This document shows, piece after piece, positions 35,846 to 44,582 of a stretch of 64,000 nucleotides of DNA (positions are counted from its first letter, which is position 1; each line of letters starts with the position of its first letter). The DNA is taken from contig NZ_SSON01000065.1 of the NCBI RefSeq assembly GCF_029871245.1, forward strand, positions 1 to 64,000. The letters run 5' to 3'. The translations under genes were made by a program, and so were the position numbers. The DNA comes from Pseudomonas sp. BN102. GTDB taxonomy: Bacteria > Pseudomonadota > Gammaproteobacteria > Pseudomonadales > Pseudomonadaceae. A model generated the notes under the pieces. That model did not search any database. It was not told where the DNA came from and saw nothing but the letters and a program-made list of their open reading frames with translations.

Positions 35846-36965
35846 CCTGCCCCTCCCAGGCGGCGTCGCAGCGGTTACGTCCGCCGCGCTTTGCCCGATA
35901 GAGTGCCTGATCCGCACGCTGCAGCGCATCATCCAGATCTTCCCCGGCGACCAGCAGGGTCATGCCCGCCGAGAGGCTCAACCGCTCGACCTGCACGCCC
36001 ACCGGCTCGGCGCAGGCAAAAGCTTCGCGCAGGCGCTCGCAGCAGGCGGTGAGGCGGTCCGCGTCGCCGTTGGGCAAGAGCAGCACGAACTCCTCGCCGC
36101 CGTAGCGCGCCAGTACATCACCGTCGCGCAGGCAGGCCCGCGCTACCGCGGCGAAGGTCTGCAGCACCCGGTCACCGGCGGCGTGGCCGTGGACATCGTT
36201 GATCCGCTTGAAATGGTCGAGGTCGATCAGCGCCAGGCCGTGCTGGCGGTTCGGCGCCAGGCTGTCCAGCTCGCGACTGGCCAGACGCAGGAAGTGGCGG
36301 CGGTTGAACAGCCCGGTCAGCTCGTCGGTGGCCACCAGGTCCTCCAACTGGCGCATCATGCCCCGCAGGGTGTCCTGGTGCGCCTGCAACGCGAAGCGGC
36401 GCTGGCGCATGCGCTGACGCAGGGCCTGAACATAGCTGGCGAACAGGCTCAGCCAGACCATCAGCACGAACAGCACACAGACCTGCAGCAGTGCCAGTGC
36501 CGGCTCGGCCAGTTGCATCCGATAGGCTTCGAACAGGTTGAGGCCGGCGAAGGCGAAGAAGGCGAACGCCGCGCAGCGGGTGAAGACCCTCGGTTTGAGC
36601 TGGAATATGCCGAACAGCATGATCAGCACGTAGATCACTACCAGCGCACCGCGGGCGCTGTCGACCATGGACATCAGCCAGGTATGCCAGCCGAGGGCGA
36701 GCAGGACCTGTAGCTCGGTCAGGCTGGGGTCGCTGAACTGCAGGTTGCGCCCGCTGCTGAACAGCCAGAACAGCACGAGCTGGGAGAGGGCCACCAGACC
36801 GACGCCAAGCATGGCGGTGGATGCCGGGACTCGGAACAGGCCGCCCAGCAGGGCCACCGAGCACAGCAGCAGAATCATCGTGTAGGTGGCCACGGCCATG
36901 CCAAAGCGCTTCAGCAGCAGACTCTGCAAGGCTCTATGGCTTATCCGCTGGCTGGATGGGCTCAT
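35838..36965 (-). CDS. membrane diguanylate cyclase at the sadC position
   Basis: 375-residue protein with about six hydrophobic segments over residues 20-180, a short linker, and a GGDEF domain: TDELTGLFNRRHF, active site GGEEF at 289-293, I-site RDGD at 280-283. Should make c-di-GMP and be product-inhibited. In PAO1 the gene at this position, between the ferredoxin reductase and fumarase genes, is sadC, which controls surface attachment; orthology here is inferred from position and layout, and this protein is about 110 residues shorter than I recall for SadC. GGGAGGGAGCCC precedes the ATG. Confidence 0.88.
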   Translation of the reverse strand: MSPSSQRISHRALQSLLLKRFGMAVATYTMILLLCSVALLGGLFRVPASTAMLGVGLVALSQLVLFWLFSSGRNLQFSDPSLTELQVLLALGWHTWLMSMVDSARGALVVIYVLIMLFGIFQLKPRVFTRCAAFAFFAFAGLNLFEAYRMQLAEPALALLQVCVLFVLMVWLSLFASYVQALRQRMRQRRFALQAHQDTLRGMMRQLEDLVATDELTGLFNRRHFLRLASRELDSLAPNRQHGLALIDLDHFKRINDVHGHAAGDRVLQTFAAVARACLRDGDVLARYGGEEFVLLLPNGDADRLTACCERLREAFACAEPVGVQVERLSLSAGMTLLVAGEDLDDALQRADQALYRAKRGGRNRCDAAWEGQGA

Positions 36966-37005
36966 GGGCTCCCTCCCGTGATGGCACCATGCCTTCAATG
37001 TACCC

Positions 37006-37017
37006 TTGTGATCACAA
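37006..37017. promoter_or_regulatory. palindrome TTGTGATCACAA in the divergent sadC-fumarase region
   Basis: A perfect 12-base palindrome in the 214-base divergent intergenic region. It resembles half-spaced GntR or CRP-like operators but matches no consensus fully (CRP sites need six bases between TGTGA and TCACA). Listed as a candidate operator only. Confidence 0.4.
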
Positions 37018-37179
37018 ATTTCATAGTGCGTAGGAAGTGTCCGACAACCGACCAAGGTCGACTACCGACGACTGTGCCCGGCCGGTACCACGCGCTATAC
37101 TGCCGCGCCTTTTTAGCCTCGCGCGCCGGGTCGTGGTCCGGCGCTTCCCTGATGTTCCCGTTCTAAGAGGAGCGCACCC

Positions 37180-38703
37180 ATGACCGTGATCAAGCAAGAC
37201 GATCTGATCCAGAGTGTCGCCGACGCCCTGCAGTTCATCTCCTACTACCACCCCGTGGATTTCATCCAGGCCATGCACGAGGCCTACCTGCGCGAAGAGT
37301 CGCCCGCCGCGCGCGATTCCATGGCGCAGATCCTGATCAACTCGCGCATGTGCGCCACCGGCCACCGCCCGATCTGCCAGGACACCGGTATCGTCACCGT
37401 GTTCGTCCGCGTCGGCATGGACGTGCGCTGGGACGGCGCCACCATGAGCGTCGACGACATGATCAACGAGGGCGTGCGTCGCGCCTACAACCTGCCCGAG
37501 AACGTCCTGCGCGCGTCCATCCTGGCCGACCCGGCCGGCGCCCGTAAGAACACCAAGGACAACACCCCGGCGGTCATCCACTACTCCATCGTCCCCGGCA
37601 ACACAGTGGAAGTGGACGTCGCAGCCAAGGGCGGCGGCTCCGAGAACAAGTCGAAGATGGCCATGCTCAACCCGTCCGACTCCATCGTCGACTGGGTGCT
37701 GAAGACCGTCCCGACCATGGGCGCCGGCTGGTGCCCGCCGGGCATGCTCGGTATCGGCATCGGCGGCACCGCCGAGAAAGCCGCGGTGATGGCCAAGGAA
37801 GTGCTGATGGAATCCATCGACATCCATGAGCTGAAAGCCCGCGGCCCGCAGAACAAGATCGAGGAAATGCGCCTCGAGCTGTTCGAGAAGGTCAACCAGC
37901 TGGGCATCGGCGCCCAGGGCCTGGGCGGCCTGACCACCGTGCTCGACGTCAAGATCATGGACTACCCGACCCACGCCGCCTCGCTGCCGGTGTGCATGAT
38001 CCCCAACTGCGCCGCCACCCGTCACGCCCACTTCGTGCTCGACGGCTCCGGCCCGGCTGAGCTGGAAGCACCGCCGATGGACGCCTACCCGGAAATCGTC
38101 TGGGAAGCCGGCCCGTCCGCGCGCCGCGTCGACCTGAACAGCATCACCCCGGAAGAAGTGCAGAGCTGGAAGCCGGGCGAGACCATCCTGCTCAACGGCA
38201 AGATGCTCACCGGCCGCGACGCCGCGCACAAGCGCATGGTCGACATGCTGAACAAGGGTGAAGAACTGCCGGTGGACCTGAAGGGCCGCTTCATCTACTA
38301 CGTCGGCCCGGTCGATCCGGTCGGTGACGAAGTGGTTGGTCCGGCTGGCCCGACCACCGCGACCCGGATGGACAAGTTCACCCGCCAGATCCTCGAGAGC
38401 ACAGGCCTGCTGGGCATGATCGGCAAGTCCGAGCGCGGCCCCATCGCCATCGACGCGATCAAGGACAACAAGGCCGTGTACCTGATGGCCGTCGGCGGTG
38501 CTGCCTACCTGGTGGCCCAGGCGATCAAGAAGTCCAAGGTCCTGGCCTTCGCCGAACTGGGTATGGAAGCCATTTACGAGTTCGACGTGAAAGACATGCC
38601 GGTGACCGTTGCGGTCGACACCAACGGCGAGTCGGTGCACATCACCGGCCCGGCGATCTGGCAGAAGAAGATCGCCGAGAACCTGGCGGTGGAAGTGAAA
38701 TGA
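37180..38703 (+). CDS. fumarate hydratase class I (iron-sulfur)
   Basis: 507-residue oxygen-sensitive [4Fe-4S] fumarase of the TCA cycle (fumarate to L-malate). Alpha part: CATGHRPICQDTGIVTVFVR with the first cluster Cys, KGGGSENKSKMAML, GAGWCPPGMLGIGIGG; beta part: NGKMLTGRDAAHKRM, GPVDPVGDEVVGPAGPTTATRMD, MIGKSERG and EAIYEFDVKDMPVTV. Full length for the fused FumA/B type. Strong site AAGAGGAGCGCACCC before the ATG; a terminator follows. Confidence 0.96.
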   Translation: MTVIKQDDLIQSVADALQFISYYHPVDFIQAMHEAYLREESPAARDSMAQILINSRMCATGHRPICQDTGIVTVFVRVGMDVRWDGATMSVDDMINEGVRRAYNLPENVLRASILADPAGARKNTKDNTPAVIHYSIVPGNTVEVDVAAKGGGSENKSKMAMLNPSDSIVDWVLKTVPTMGAGWCPPGMLGIGIGGTAEKAAVMAKEVLMESIDIHELKARGPQNKIEEMRLELFEKVNQLGIGAQGLGGLTTVLDVKIMDYPTHAASLPVCMIPNCAATRHAHFVLDGSGPAELEAPPMDAYPEIVWEAGPSARRVDLNSITPEEVQSWKPGETILLNGKMLTGRDAAHKRMVDMLNKGEELPVDLKGRFIYYVGPVDPVGDEVVGPAGPTTATRMDKFTRQILESTGLLGMIGKSERGPIAIDAIKDNKAVYLMAVGGAAYLVAQAIKKSKVLAFAELGMEAIYEFDVKDMPVTVAVDTNGESVHITGPAIWQKKIAENLAVEVK

Positions 38704-38720
38704 TCCACTGACGCAAGAAA

Positions 38721-38747
38721 AAATGCCCGGCACAATGCCGGGCATTT
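38721..38747 (+). terminator. rho-independent terminator of the fumarase gene
   Basis: AAATGCCCGGCA-CAA-TGCCGGGCATTT, a perfect 12-base stem 17 bases after the stop. Confidence 0.88.
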
Positions 38748-38827
38748 CATTTGCCATGCACTTCCCGGCCACCCCGGAAACCTGCCGGCGCGAATGACTA
38801 CCGAATTTCCAGGATGATCTGCCCAGC

Positions 38828-40717
38828 ATGAACACCTATGTCGGCTCAACTGTCCGCAAGGGCGCCGCGGCCTCCAATCCTGGCAACCTGCCACTGGCCG
38901 ATCTCTCGATGCGCAGTGACATCCAGGGGCTACGCGCCATCGCCGTGCTGGCGGTGATCATCTTCCATGCGAACAAGGCCTGGCTCCCGGGCGGATTCAT
39001 CGGCGTCGATATCTTCCTGGTGATTTCCGGCTTTCTGATTACCTCCATCATCCTGCGCCAGCGGGCGGACGGCCGCTTCAGCTTCAAGGATTTCTACCTG
39101 GGCCGGTTAAGGCGCATCGTCCCTGCCTACCTGGTGCTGCTGACGGTGGTGGCTGGCGTGATGTCCGCACTGCTGACTCCAGCCGATTTCAGTTACTTCA
39201 AGAAGAGCCTCAACGCGGCGCTCTACTTCAACAGCAACCATTATTTCGCCGGCTTCGGCGACTACTTCGCCCCCAGTGCCCATGAGCTTCCCCTGCTGCA
39301 CATCTGGTCCCTGGCCGTGGAGATGCAGTTCTACCTGATCCTGCCGCTGTTTCTGGTCCTGATCCCGGCACGCCTGTACAAGTGGTTGCTACCCACCCTG
39401 GCAGTGCTGGTGACGGCCTACGTGAGTTACCGCCTCGCCGATGCCGCAAACCGCCAGGCCACTTACTTTTCCCTCCTGGCGCGCATCCCCGAATTCCTCG
39501 TCGGCTCCTGCCTTACGGTATTGCGGCCCGGCGGCCTGTCTTCCCCCCGCCTTGCCAGCGCCCTGGCCTGGCTCGGCCTGGCGGCCGTGATCGGCAGCCT
39601 GGTTTGGATCGACGAATCCCGCGCCTTCCCGGGCTGGATAGCGCTTCTGCCCTGCCTGGGCGCGGCGCTGATGATGGCCTCGCGGCACGGGCCGGTCAGC
39701 CGTTTCCTGTCCACGCGCCCCATGGTCTGGATCGGTGGCCTCTCCTACTCGCTCTACCTCTGGCACTGGCCAGTCCTGGCGGGGATCCGCTACTACACCG
39801 GACGGTATGAGCTCCTGCCTGTCGAGTTGCTGTGGTTCGCGCTGCTCACCCTCGGCTTATCCTACCTGTCCTACCGCTGGATCGAGCGGCCTTTCCGCTC
39901 CGCCCGCGATCGTCGCGCCACGCTGGCGCGGGTCCTGGTGCTGGGCATCGTGGCGGTTCCACTGATCGCCACCTCCAGCAAAGTCAATCGCTCCATGGTC
40001 GCGCCGCTCCCCGTCGAACAGACGCGCTATGCGGTGGATGCGGAAATCTGCCACGGCAAGATAGTCGGCGACTGCATCCGGGGTGACCGGGCGGGCAAGG
40101 AGACGCTCCTGGTCCTCGGCGACAGCCACGCAGCGCAATTGAATCTATTCTTCGACCAGTTAGGCAGGATCAACCACTCCGCTGCCCGGATCATTACTGG
40201 CAGCAGCTGCGTGACTATCCAGGGATTCGACTTCGCACGCCTGCCCGACTGGGCCCAGCCAGCGTGCACCGCCCAGATCGCCGCTGCGGCGCCCTTGATC
40301 CGCAGTGCGGACAAAATCGTGATCGCAGCAATGTGGCAGTACCAGGTCCAGAGCCCGGCATTCCTGCAGGCCTTCGAGCAATTCCTCGAAGCTACCGACG
40401 CCAGGGACCAGAAGGTGCTTGTGATGGCTCAGCTACCGATGTTCGACTCGGACATGCAGCGCATGGACCGGTTCGCCCAACTGCACCTGCCGATCAGCCG
40501 CAAGCTCAACGACCAATGGCAGGCAGCCAACCGCACAATCGCGGACATTGTCGCCAGGCACCCGTCCGCACGTTTCCTCGACCTTTCCGCAGCGCCGCTG
40601 TTTTCCTCGGCGCCGTTCTTCGACAACACCCTCATCTACTACGACAAGCACCACCTGAACGAAACCGGTGCGCGTCGCTACGCCGAACTGGCGGCCCCCT
40701 TCTTCCGGGACTTCTGA
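38828..40717 (+). CDS. OafA/YrhL-type acyltransferase with C-terminal SGNH domain
   Basis: 629-residue membrane O-acyltransferase. The acyltransferase-3 domain starts at residue 28 (MRSDIQGLRAIAVLAVIIFH) and has about ten helices with GVDIFLVISGFLIT and SLAVEMQFYLILPL; the SGNH domain has LVLGDSHAAQL (nucleophile S433) and DKHHLNETG (D606, H609). Proteins of this AT3-SGNH layout O-acetylate lipopolysaccharide or other surface glycans. Start is uncertain: 38828 has only a distant AGGA. The gene sits alone between fumarase and nitrilase, where I recall no counterpart in PAO1; later acquisition is possible. Confidence 0.88.
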   Translation: MNTYVGSTVRKGAAASNPGNLPLADLSMRSDIQGLRAIAVLAVIIFHANKAWLPGGFIGVDIFLVISGFLITSIILRQRADGRFSFKDFYLGRLRRIVPAYLVLLTVVAGVMSALLTPADFSYFKKSLNAALYFNSNHYFAGFGDYFAPSAHELPLLHIWSLAVEMQFYLILPLFLVLIPARLYKWLLPTLAVLVTAYVSYRLADAANRQATYFSLLARIPEFLVGSCLTVLRPGGLSSPRLASALAWLGLAAVIGSLVWIDESRAFPGWIALLPCLGAALMMASRHGPVSRFLSTRPMVWIGGLSYSLYLWHWPVLAGIRYYTGRYELLPVELLWFALLTLGLSYLSYRWIERPFRSARDRRATLARVLVLGIVAVPLIATSSKVNRSMVAPLPVEQTRYAVDAEICHGKIVGDCIRGDRAGKETLLVLGDSHAAQLNLFFDQLGRINHSAARIITGSSCVTIQGFDFARLPDWAQPACTAQIAAAAPLIRSADKIVIAAMWQYQVQSPAFLQAFEQFLEATDARDQKVLVMAQLPMFDSDMQRMDRFAQLHLPISRKLNDQWQAANRTIADIVARHPSARFLDLSAAPLFSSAPFFDNTLIYYDKHHLNETGARRYAELAAPFFRDF

Positions 40718-40762
40718 CTGCAAGCTGTCGCGCCAGCCCGGAAGGCGCGGCAGCACGGGAGA

Positions 40763-41647
40763 TCAGCCTGCAATTGGGCGCGCCTGCTCGAACTGCTCCG
40801 GCCAATCGCGGCGGGTGAATACCTGGCCTTCGGCGCGCACCCGGCGGACCGCCTCCAGATCCAGGTCGCAGACCAGCCAGCGGCTGGTGGCCGGACAGAG
40901 CTCGGCGCTCTCGGCGATCACCCCGTCGCTCGGCATGCCGTAGTCCGGCGGCACGTAGAGGCCGGCGCGGCCGATATTTTCGTCCAGGGCCGGCGACCAA
41001 GGCGCCAGGCCCACGGTGGGCGCCTGCAGCACGGCGATCTGGTTTTCCAGAGCGCGGGCCTGGGCGCCAATGCGCACCCGGTGGTAGCCAGCCTCGGTGT
41101 CGGTGCAGCTGGGCGCGAGGATCAGGTCGGCGCCCCCCTCGGCCAGGGTGTGCGCCAGCAGTGGGAATTCGTTGTCATAGCAGATCAGGATGCCGAGGCG
41201 TCCCAGGGTCGTGTCGAACACCTTGAGCCCCTCCCCCGCCGCAATGCCCCATTGCTCGCGCTCGAAGCGGGTCATGATCAGCTTGTCCTGGAAGCCCAGT
41301 TCGCCGCCCGGACCGAACAGCCAGGCGCGGTTGCGGTAGCGCCCATCGGCATCGCGCACCGGCAGGCTGCCAGGTTGCAGGTAGACGCCGAGCCTGGCCG
41401 CGATACCGGTGCACAGGGCCCGCCAATCCTGCAACAACGGTTGGATGCCGGCGATGGACGCCTGCAGATCACCGCGCTCCGCCTGCGGCAGCTGCCCCGC
41501 CAGAACCAGGCCAGCGTATTCCGGTAGCACCAGCAGCTTCGCGCCCCGAGCCGCCGCTTCAGCGCAGAGGCCTTCCAGGTGGGCGGCATAGGCCTCCCAG
41601 CTTTCGTGGAGCTCGATGGCGTACTGGCAGGCGGCGATCCTGATCAT
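40763..41647 (-). CDS. carbon-nitrogen hydrolase (nitrilase superfamily)
   Basis: 294-residue nitrilase-fold amidase. The catalytic triad is complete: E43 (LLVLPEYA), K122 ([11 protein letters not shown]), C156 ([10 protein letters not shown]). Substrate unknown; family members act on omega-amides, N-carbamyl compounds or nitriles. Its ATG overlaps the stop of the upstream GNAT gene by four bases (ATGA), so the two are translated as a coupled pair, suggesting joint modification and hydrolysis of one small molecule. Confidence 0.88.
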   Translation of the reverse strand: MIRIAACQYAIELHESWEAYAAHLEGLCAEAAARGAKLLVLPEYAGLVLAGQLPQAERGDLQASIAGIQPLLQDWRALCTGIAARLGVYLQPGSLPVRDADGRYRNRAWLFGPGGELGFQDKLIMTRFEREQWGIAAGEGLKVFDTTLGRLGILICYDNEFPLLAHTLAEGGADLILAPSCTDTEAGYHRVRIGAQARALENQIAVLQAPTVGLAPWSPALDENIGRAGLYVPPDYGMPSDGVIAESAELCPATSRWLVCDLDLEAVRRVRAEGQVFTRRDWPEQFEQARPIAG

Positions 41648-42234
41648 GGGGTGAGCTCCTTGAGCCAGAAGGACATGGGTTTGGCCGATTCGCTTTGCTC
41701 GTCCAGGTCGCGCCAGTGGTACTCGGTGCGCAGTTCCGGGTGGTGGCGATAACCACGCCGCGCCCAGAACTCATTGAGCGGCTGGTAGCCGGGTGGGCGC
41801 CGCGGGTGGTCGGCCGGCCGCTCCACCGCACAGAAGGCGCAATGCCCGAAGCGTCCCAGATGTCGCGCATAGGCTTCGCGCTCGGCGAAGAAGCGCACAC
41901 CGAGGCCACTGCCACGGTATTCAGGCAACAACACCGACTCGCCGAAGTAGAAGATTCGCTGCGGGTCCCAGCCCTTCTCGCGGAAGGGGCGCTGGAACTC
42001 CTCGGTCTCGTCCGCCATGGGCAGGCCGGTGGAGGCTCCCACCACCCGCTCGCCGTCCTGAGCCAGGACGAACAGGCTTTCTGGGGACTCGGCATAGGTG
42101 GCCAGGTAACGTGCTTCGTATTCCAGCGAGCCGTCGTAGAGGTAGGGATATTCGCGGAACACCGTAAGACGCAGACGTGCGAGGTCATCGATATGGGGCG
42201 CGATCGCGGCGCCCTGGAGCAGGCGGATATGCAT
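41644..42234 (-). CDS. GNAT family N-acetyltransferase
   Basis: 196-residue GNAT protein. Acetyl-CoA pyrophosphate loop region: [21 protein letters not shown] (Q/RxxGxG/A as RGSGLG); the N-terminal part [21 protein letters not shown] carries the first strand and helix. The ATG at 42234 gives the natural domain start. Coupled to the nitrilase gene by a four-base overlap and divergent from the isomerase-like gene at 42348. Substrate unknown. Confidence 0.82.
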   Translation of the reverse strand: MHIRLLQGAAIAPHIDDLARLRLTVFREYPYLYDGSLEYEARYLATYAESPESLFVLAQDGERVVGASTGLPMADETEEFQRPFREKGWDPQRIFYFGESVLLPEYRGSGLGVRFFAEREAYARHLGRFGHCAFCAVERPADHPRRPPGYQPLNEFWARRGYRHHPELRTEYHWRDLDEQSESAKPMSFWLKELTP

Positions 42235-42347
42235 GGAAGCGGTCGTTCTGGCGATGTGGGTGACGCCCCTGGCTAAGCCGGGTATGGGCCAAGAACCTAT
42301 CATGCCCGGCACGGACCGACTGACCCCATTGCGACAGGAACCCAACC

Positions 42348-42746
42348 ATGACCGCTACCGAACTGGTGCAAGCCTATTACGATGCCTTCAACGCCGGGAA
42401 CATGCCGGCCTTTCTCGCCCTGCTCAGCGAGGACGTGGTGCACGACATCAACCAGGGTGAACGGCAGATGGGCAAGGCCGCCTTCGCCGCCTTCATGGAC
42501 AAGATGAACCGCTGCTACAAGGAACGGCTTTCCGACATCGTGATCATGCAGAACGCCGACGGCAGTCGCGCCGCCGCCGAGTTCGTGGTGCACGGCCAGT
42601 ACCTGGCCGACGACGAAGGGCTGCCGCCGGCCAAGGGCCAGACCTACGTGCTGCCGGCCGGGGCCTTCTTCCATATCCACGTTGGCAAGATCGCCCGCGT
42701 GACCAACTACTACAACCTGAACGACTGGGTGGAGCAGGTCTGCTGA
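42348..42746 (+). CDS. SnoaL/ketosteroid-isomerase-like protein
   Basis: 132-residue cytoplasmic NTF2-like protein (no signal peptide): [38 protein letters not shown] and [20 protein letters not shown]. Annotated in pseudomonads as ketosteroid isomerase-related; a steroid role is unlikely. Divergent from the GNAT-nitrilase pair by 113 bases, so it may share regulation with that pair. The stop codon abuts the end of the convergent RHH gene. Confidence 0.8.
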   Translation: MTATELVQAYYDAFNAGNMPAFLALLSEDVVHDINQGERQMGKAAFAAFMDKMNRCYKERLSDIVIMQNADGSRAAAEFVVHGQYLADDEGLPPAKGQTYVLPAGAFFHIHVGKIARVTNYYNLNDWVEQVC

Positions 42747-43049
42747 TCAGGACGCGCTCCGCGCCTTCGGCAGTTCGACGACCGTGGCGCGGCGCTGGGC
42801 CAGGTAGCGGGTGCAGCTGACGCGCAGGAAGGAAGCGAAGTTGACCACCTCGCCGCGGTAGTCCATCACCTCTTCGTAGAGCTTGGTGATCAGTTGGTTG
42901 GTGGTCATGCCCTCCAGCTCGGCGATCTCCCGCAGGATGTCCCAGAACTGGTTCTCCAGGCGCAGGGTGGTCACCACCCCGCGGATGCGCAACGAGCGCG
43001 AGCGGGACTCGTAGAGGATCGGGTCGGCCTTGACGTACAGCTCGCACAT
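42747..43049 (-). CDS. ribbon-helix-helix domain protein
   Basis: 100-residue protein with a ribbon-helix-helix DNA-binding fold of the RHH_4 type: RIRGVVTTLRLENQFWDILREIAE (strand then helix) and GMTTNQLITKLYEEV (second helix). A C-terminal basic tail (TRYLAQRRATVVELPKARS) may aid DNA binding. Predicted dimeric regulator; no toxin partner or other target is adjacent, and the convergent neighbour ends one base away. GGAGG precedes the ATG. Confidence 0.8.
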   Translation of the reverse strand: MCELYVKADPILYESRSRSLRIRGVVTTLRLENQFWDILREIAELEGMTTNQLITKLYEEVMDYRGEVVNFASFLRVSCTRYLAQRRATVVELPKARSAS

Positions 43050-43099
43050 GGCGCGCCTCCTGGATGACGGTTTGCCGCAACGCAGCCGATGAACTTTGT

Positions 43100-43130
43100 G
43101 TAGGGTGGATCACGCTTCATCGATCCACCA
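43100..43130. repeat. REP-like inverted repeat, variant of family C
   Basis: GTAGGGTGGATC and GATCCACC are inverted around ACGCTTCATC. It begins with the same GTAGGGTG as family C but has different inner arms. Confidence 0.55.
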
Positions 43131-43187
43131 CCGGAGTCCGGCATGACATCGACGGTCGAGACAAAGAGCGGTTTCCACCCACGCGCT

Positions 43188-43769
43188 TTACAGTTCGATC
43201 TTCGTCCCCAGCAGCTTGAGGAAGCCCGCCAGCCAGGCGGGATGGGCTGGCCAGGCCGGGGCGGTCACCAGATTGCCCTGGGTGTGGGCGGCATCCACCG
43301 GGATATCCACGAAGGTGCCACCGGCCAGGCGCACTTCCGGCGCGCAGGCCGGGTAGGCGCTGCACTCGCGCCCTTCCAGCACACCCGCCGCGGCCAGCAG
43401 CTGAGCGCCATGGCAGACGGCGGCGATGGGCTTGCCGGCCTTGTCGAACTCCTTGACCAGTTCCAGTACCCGGGCATTCAGGCGCAGGTACTCCGGCGCG
43501 CGGCCGCCCGGGATCAGCAGGGCGTCGTAGTCCGCCGCCTTGACCGTGGCGAAGTCGAAGTTGAGGGCGAAGTTGTGGCCAGGCTTCTCGCTGTAGGTCT
43601 GGTCACCTTCGAAGTCATGGATGGCGGTGCGCACACTCTGCCCGGCGATCTTGTCCGGGCATACGGCATGCACCGTGTGGCCGACCATCGACAGGGCCTG
43701 GAAGGGCACCATGGTTTCGTAGTCTTCGGCGTAGTCGCCTACCAGCATCAGAATCTTCTTCGCGGCCAT
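43188..43769 (-). CDS. DJ-1/PfpI family protein
   Basis: 193-residue class I glutamine-amidotransferase-like protein: [20 protein letters not shown] at the start, the acidic GGRAPEYLR segment, and the nucleophile elbow with C119-H120 in [14 protein letters not shown]. Family roles include glyoxalase III, deglycase-like, protease or chaperone activity; none can be chosen here. GGAGGAGGATGCGAC precedes the ATG at 43769. Confidence 0.86.
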   Translation of the reverse strand: MAAKKILMLVGDYAEDYETMVPFQALSMVGHTVHAVCPDKIAGQSVRTAIHDFEGDQTYSEKPGHNFALNFDFATVKAADYDALLIPGGRAPEYLRLNARVLELVKEFDKAGKPIAAVCHGAQLLAAAGVLEGRECSAYPACAPEVRLAGGTFVDIPVDAAHTQGNLVTAPAWPAHPAWLAGFLKLLGTKIEL

Positions 43770-43879
43770 GTCGCATCCTCCTCCTGGATTGGAAGCCCTG
43801 GGCTTCAAAGGTTAGCCAATTATCCCCGGGCTCATTCGGACCGGGGTAATAGGCCCCTACTACAGGGACGGGCGGTGCT

Positions 43880-44491
43880 TCAGATGCCGATCTTGTCCAG
43901 GGCCCGGCCGACGCCGCGCCAGAAGCCCTGTTGCGGTCGCGCCCGCTGGCCGCTGGCGGCGATGCGCTCGTTCGGCTGCACCTGGCGGGTGGCGGTGATC
44001 TCATCGCCACCCAGCGATTTATCCACCAGCCGCAACGGACCGTTGCCGGCAGCGGGCTGCTCGCTGTTCTTCGGCGGCGGATCCAGTTCGTCGTAGCGCA
44101 GGTAGTAGGTGCGTCCTGCCGTCGCATCCAGGGCAAAGGAGGTGATCAGGGTGAAGTCCAGCGGGCCGTCGGCAAGCAGGGTCCAGTAGCTGCCGAAGAG
44201 CGGCCGGCGCATCTCCAGCTGGTAGCTGGCAGCATCGAACTCCAACACCAGGTAGCCATTGCTCGGCAGACTGCCAATCAGCTCGTTGTCGAGGAAAATG
44301 CCGGGGGCTTCCAGCTCCTGGTCCGCCCATTCGCTCTGAGGCCGATAGAGGTAGACCAGCGCTTGCTCGCCGTCACTGGGCACCGCCGTCTGGAACTGCG
44401 GCCCTTCAGTGGCACCGAAGAACGCACCCGGCGTTGAACAGCCGCCGAGCACGGCACAAAGCAGCAGGATCGGCAGGTATCGGCGGCCCAT
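43880..44491 (-). CDS. lipoprotein with DUF2846-like domain
   Basis: 203-residue lipoprotein: lipobox LGGC at 15-18; the body (ALVYLYRPQSEWADQELEAP, IFLDNELIGSLPSNGYLVLE, TAGRTYYLRYDEL) is the DUF2846 beta-sandwich found in outer-membrane-associated lipoproteins. The C-terminal 40 residues are basic and carry WRGVGRALDKIGI. Function unknown. Monocistronic. Confidence 0.78.
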   Translation of the reverse strand: MGRRYLPILLLCAVLGGCSTPGAFFGATEGPQFQTAVPSDGEQALVYLYRPQSEWADQELEAPGIFLDNELIGSLPSNGYLVLEFDAASYQLEMRRPLFGSYWTLLADGPLDFTLITSFALDATAGRTYYLRYDELDPPPKNSEQPAAGNGPLRLVDKSLGGDEITATRQVQPNERIAASGQRARPQQGFWRGVGRALDKIGI

Positions 44492-44582
44492 GCAGCCACT
44501 CCCTCTCGTTGTGGTGGAGCAAGCCTAGCCCGGCGTCGACCTGCGCACACCCGACGAAAGTGCGGCCCCTGCTTCCGAGCGC

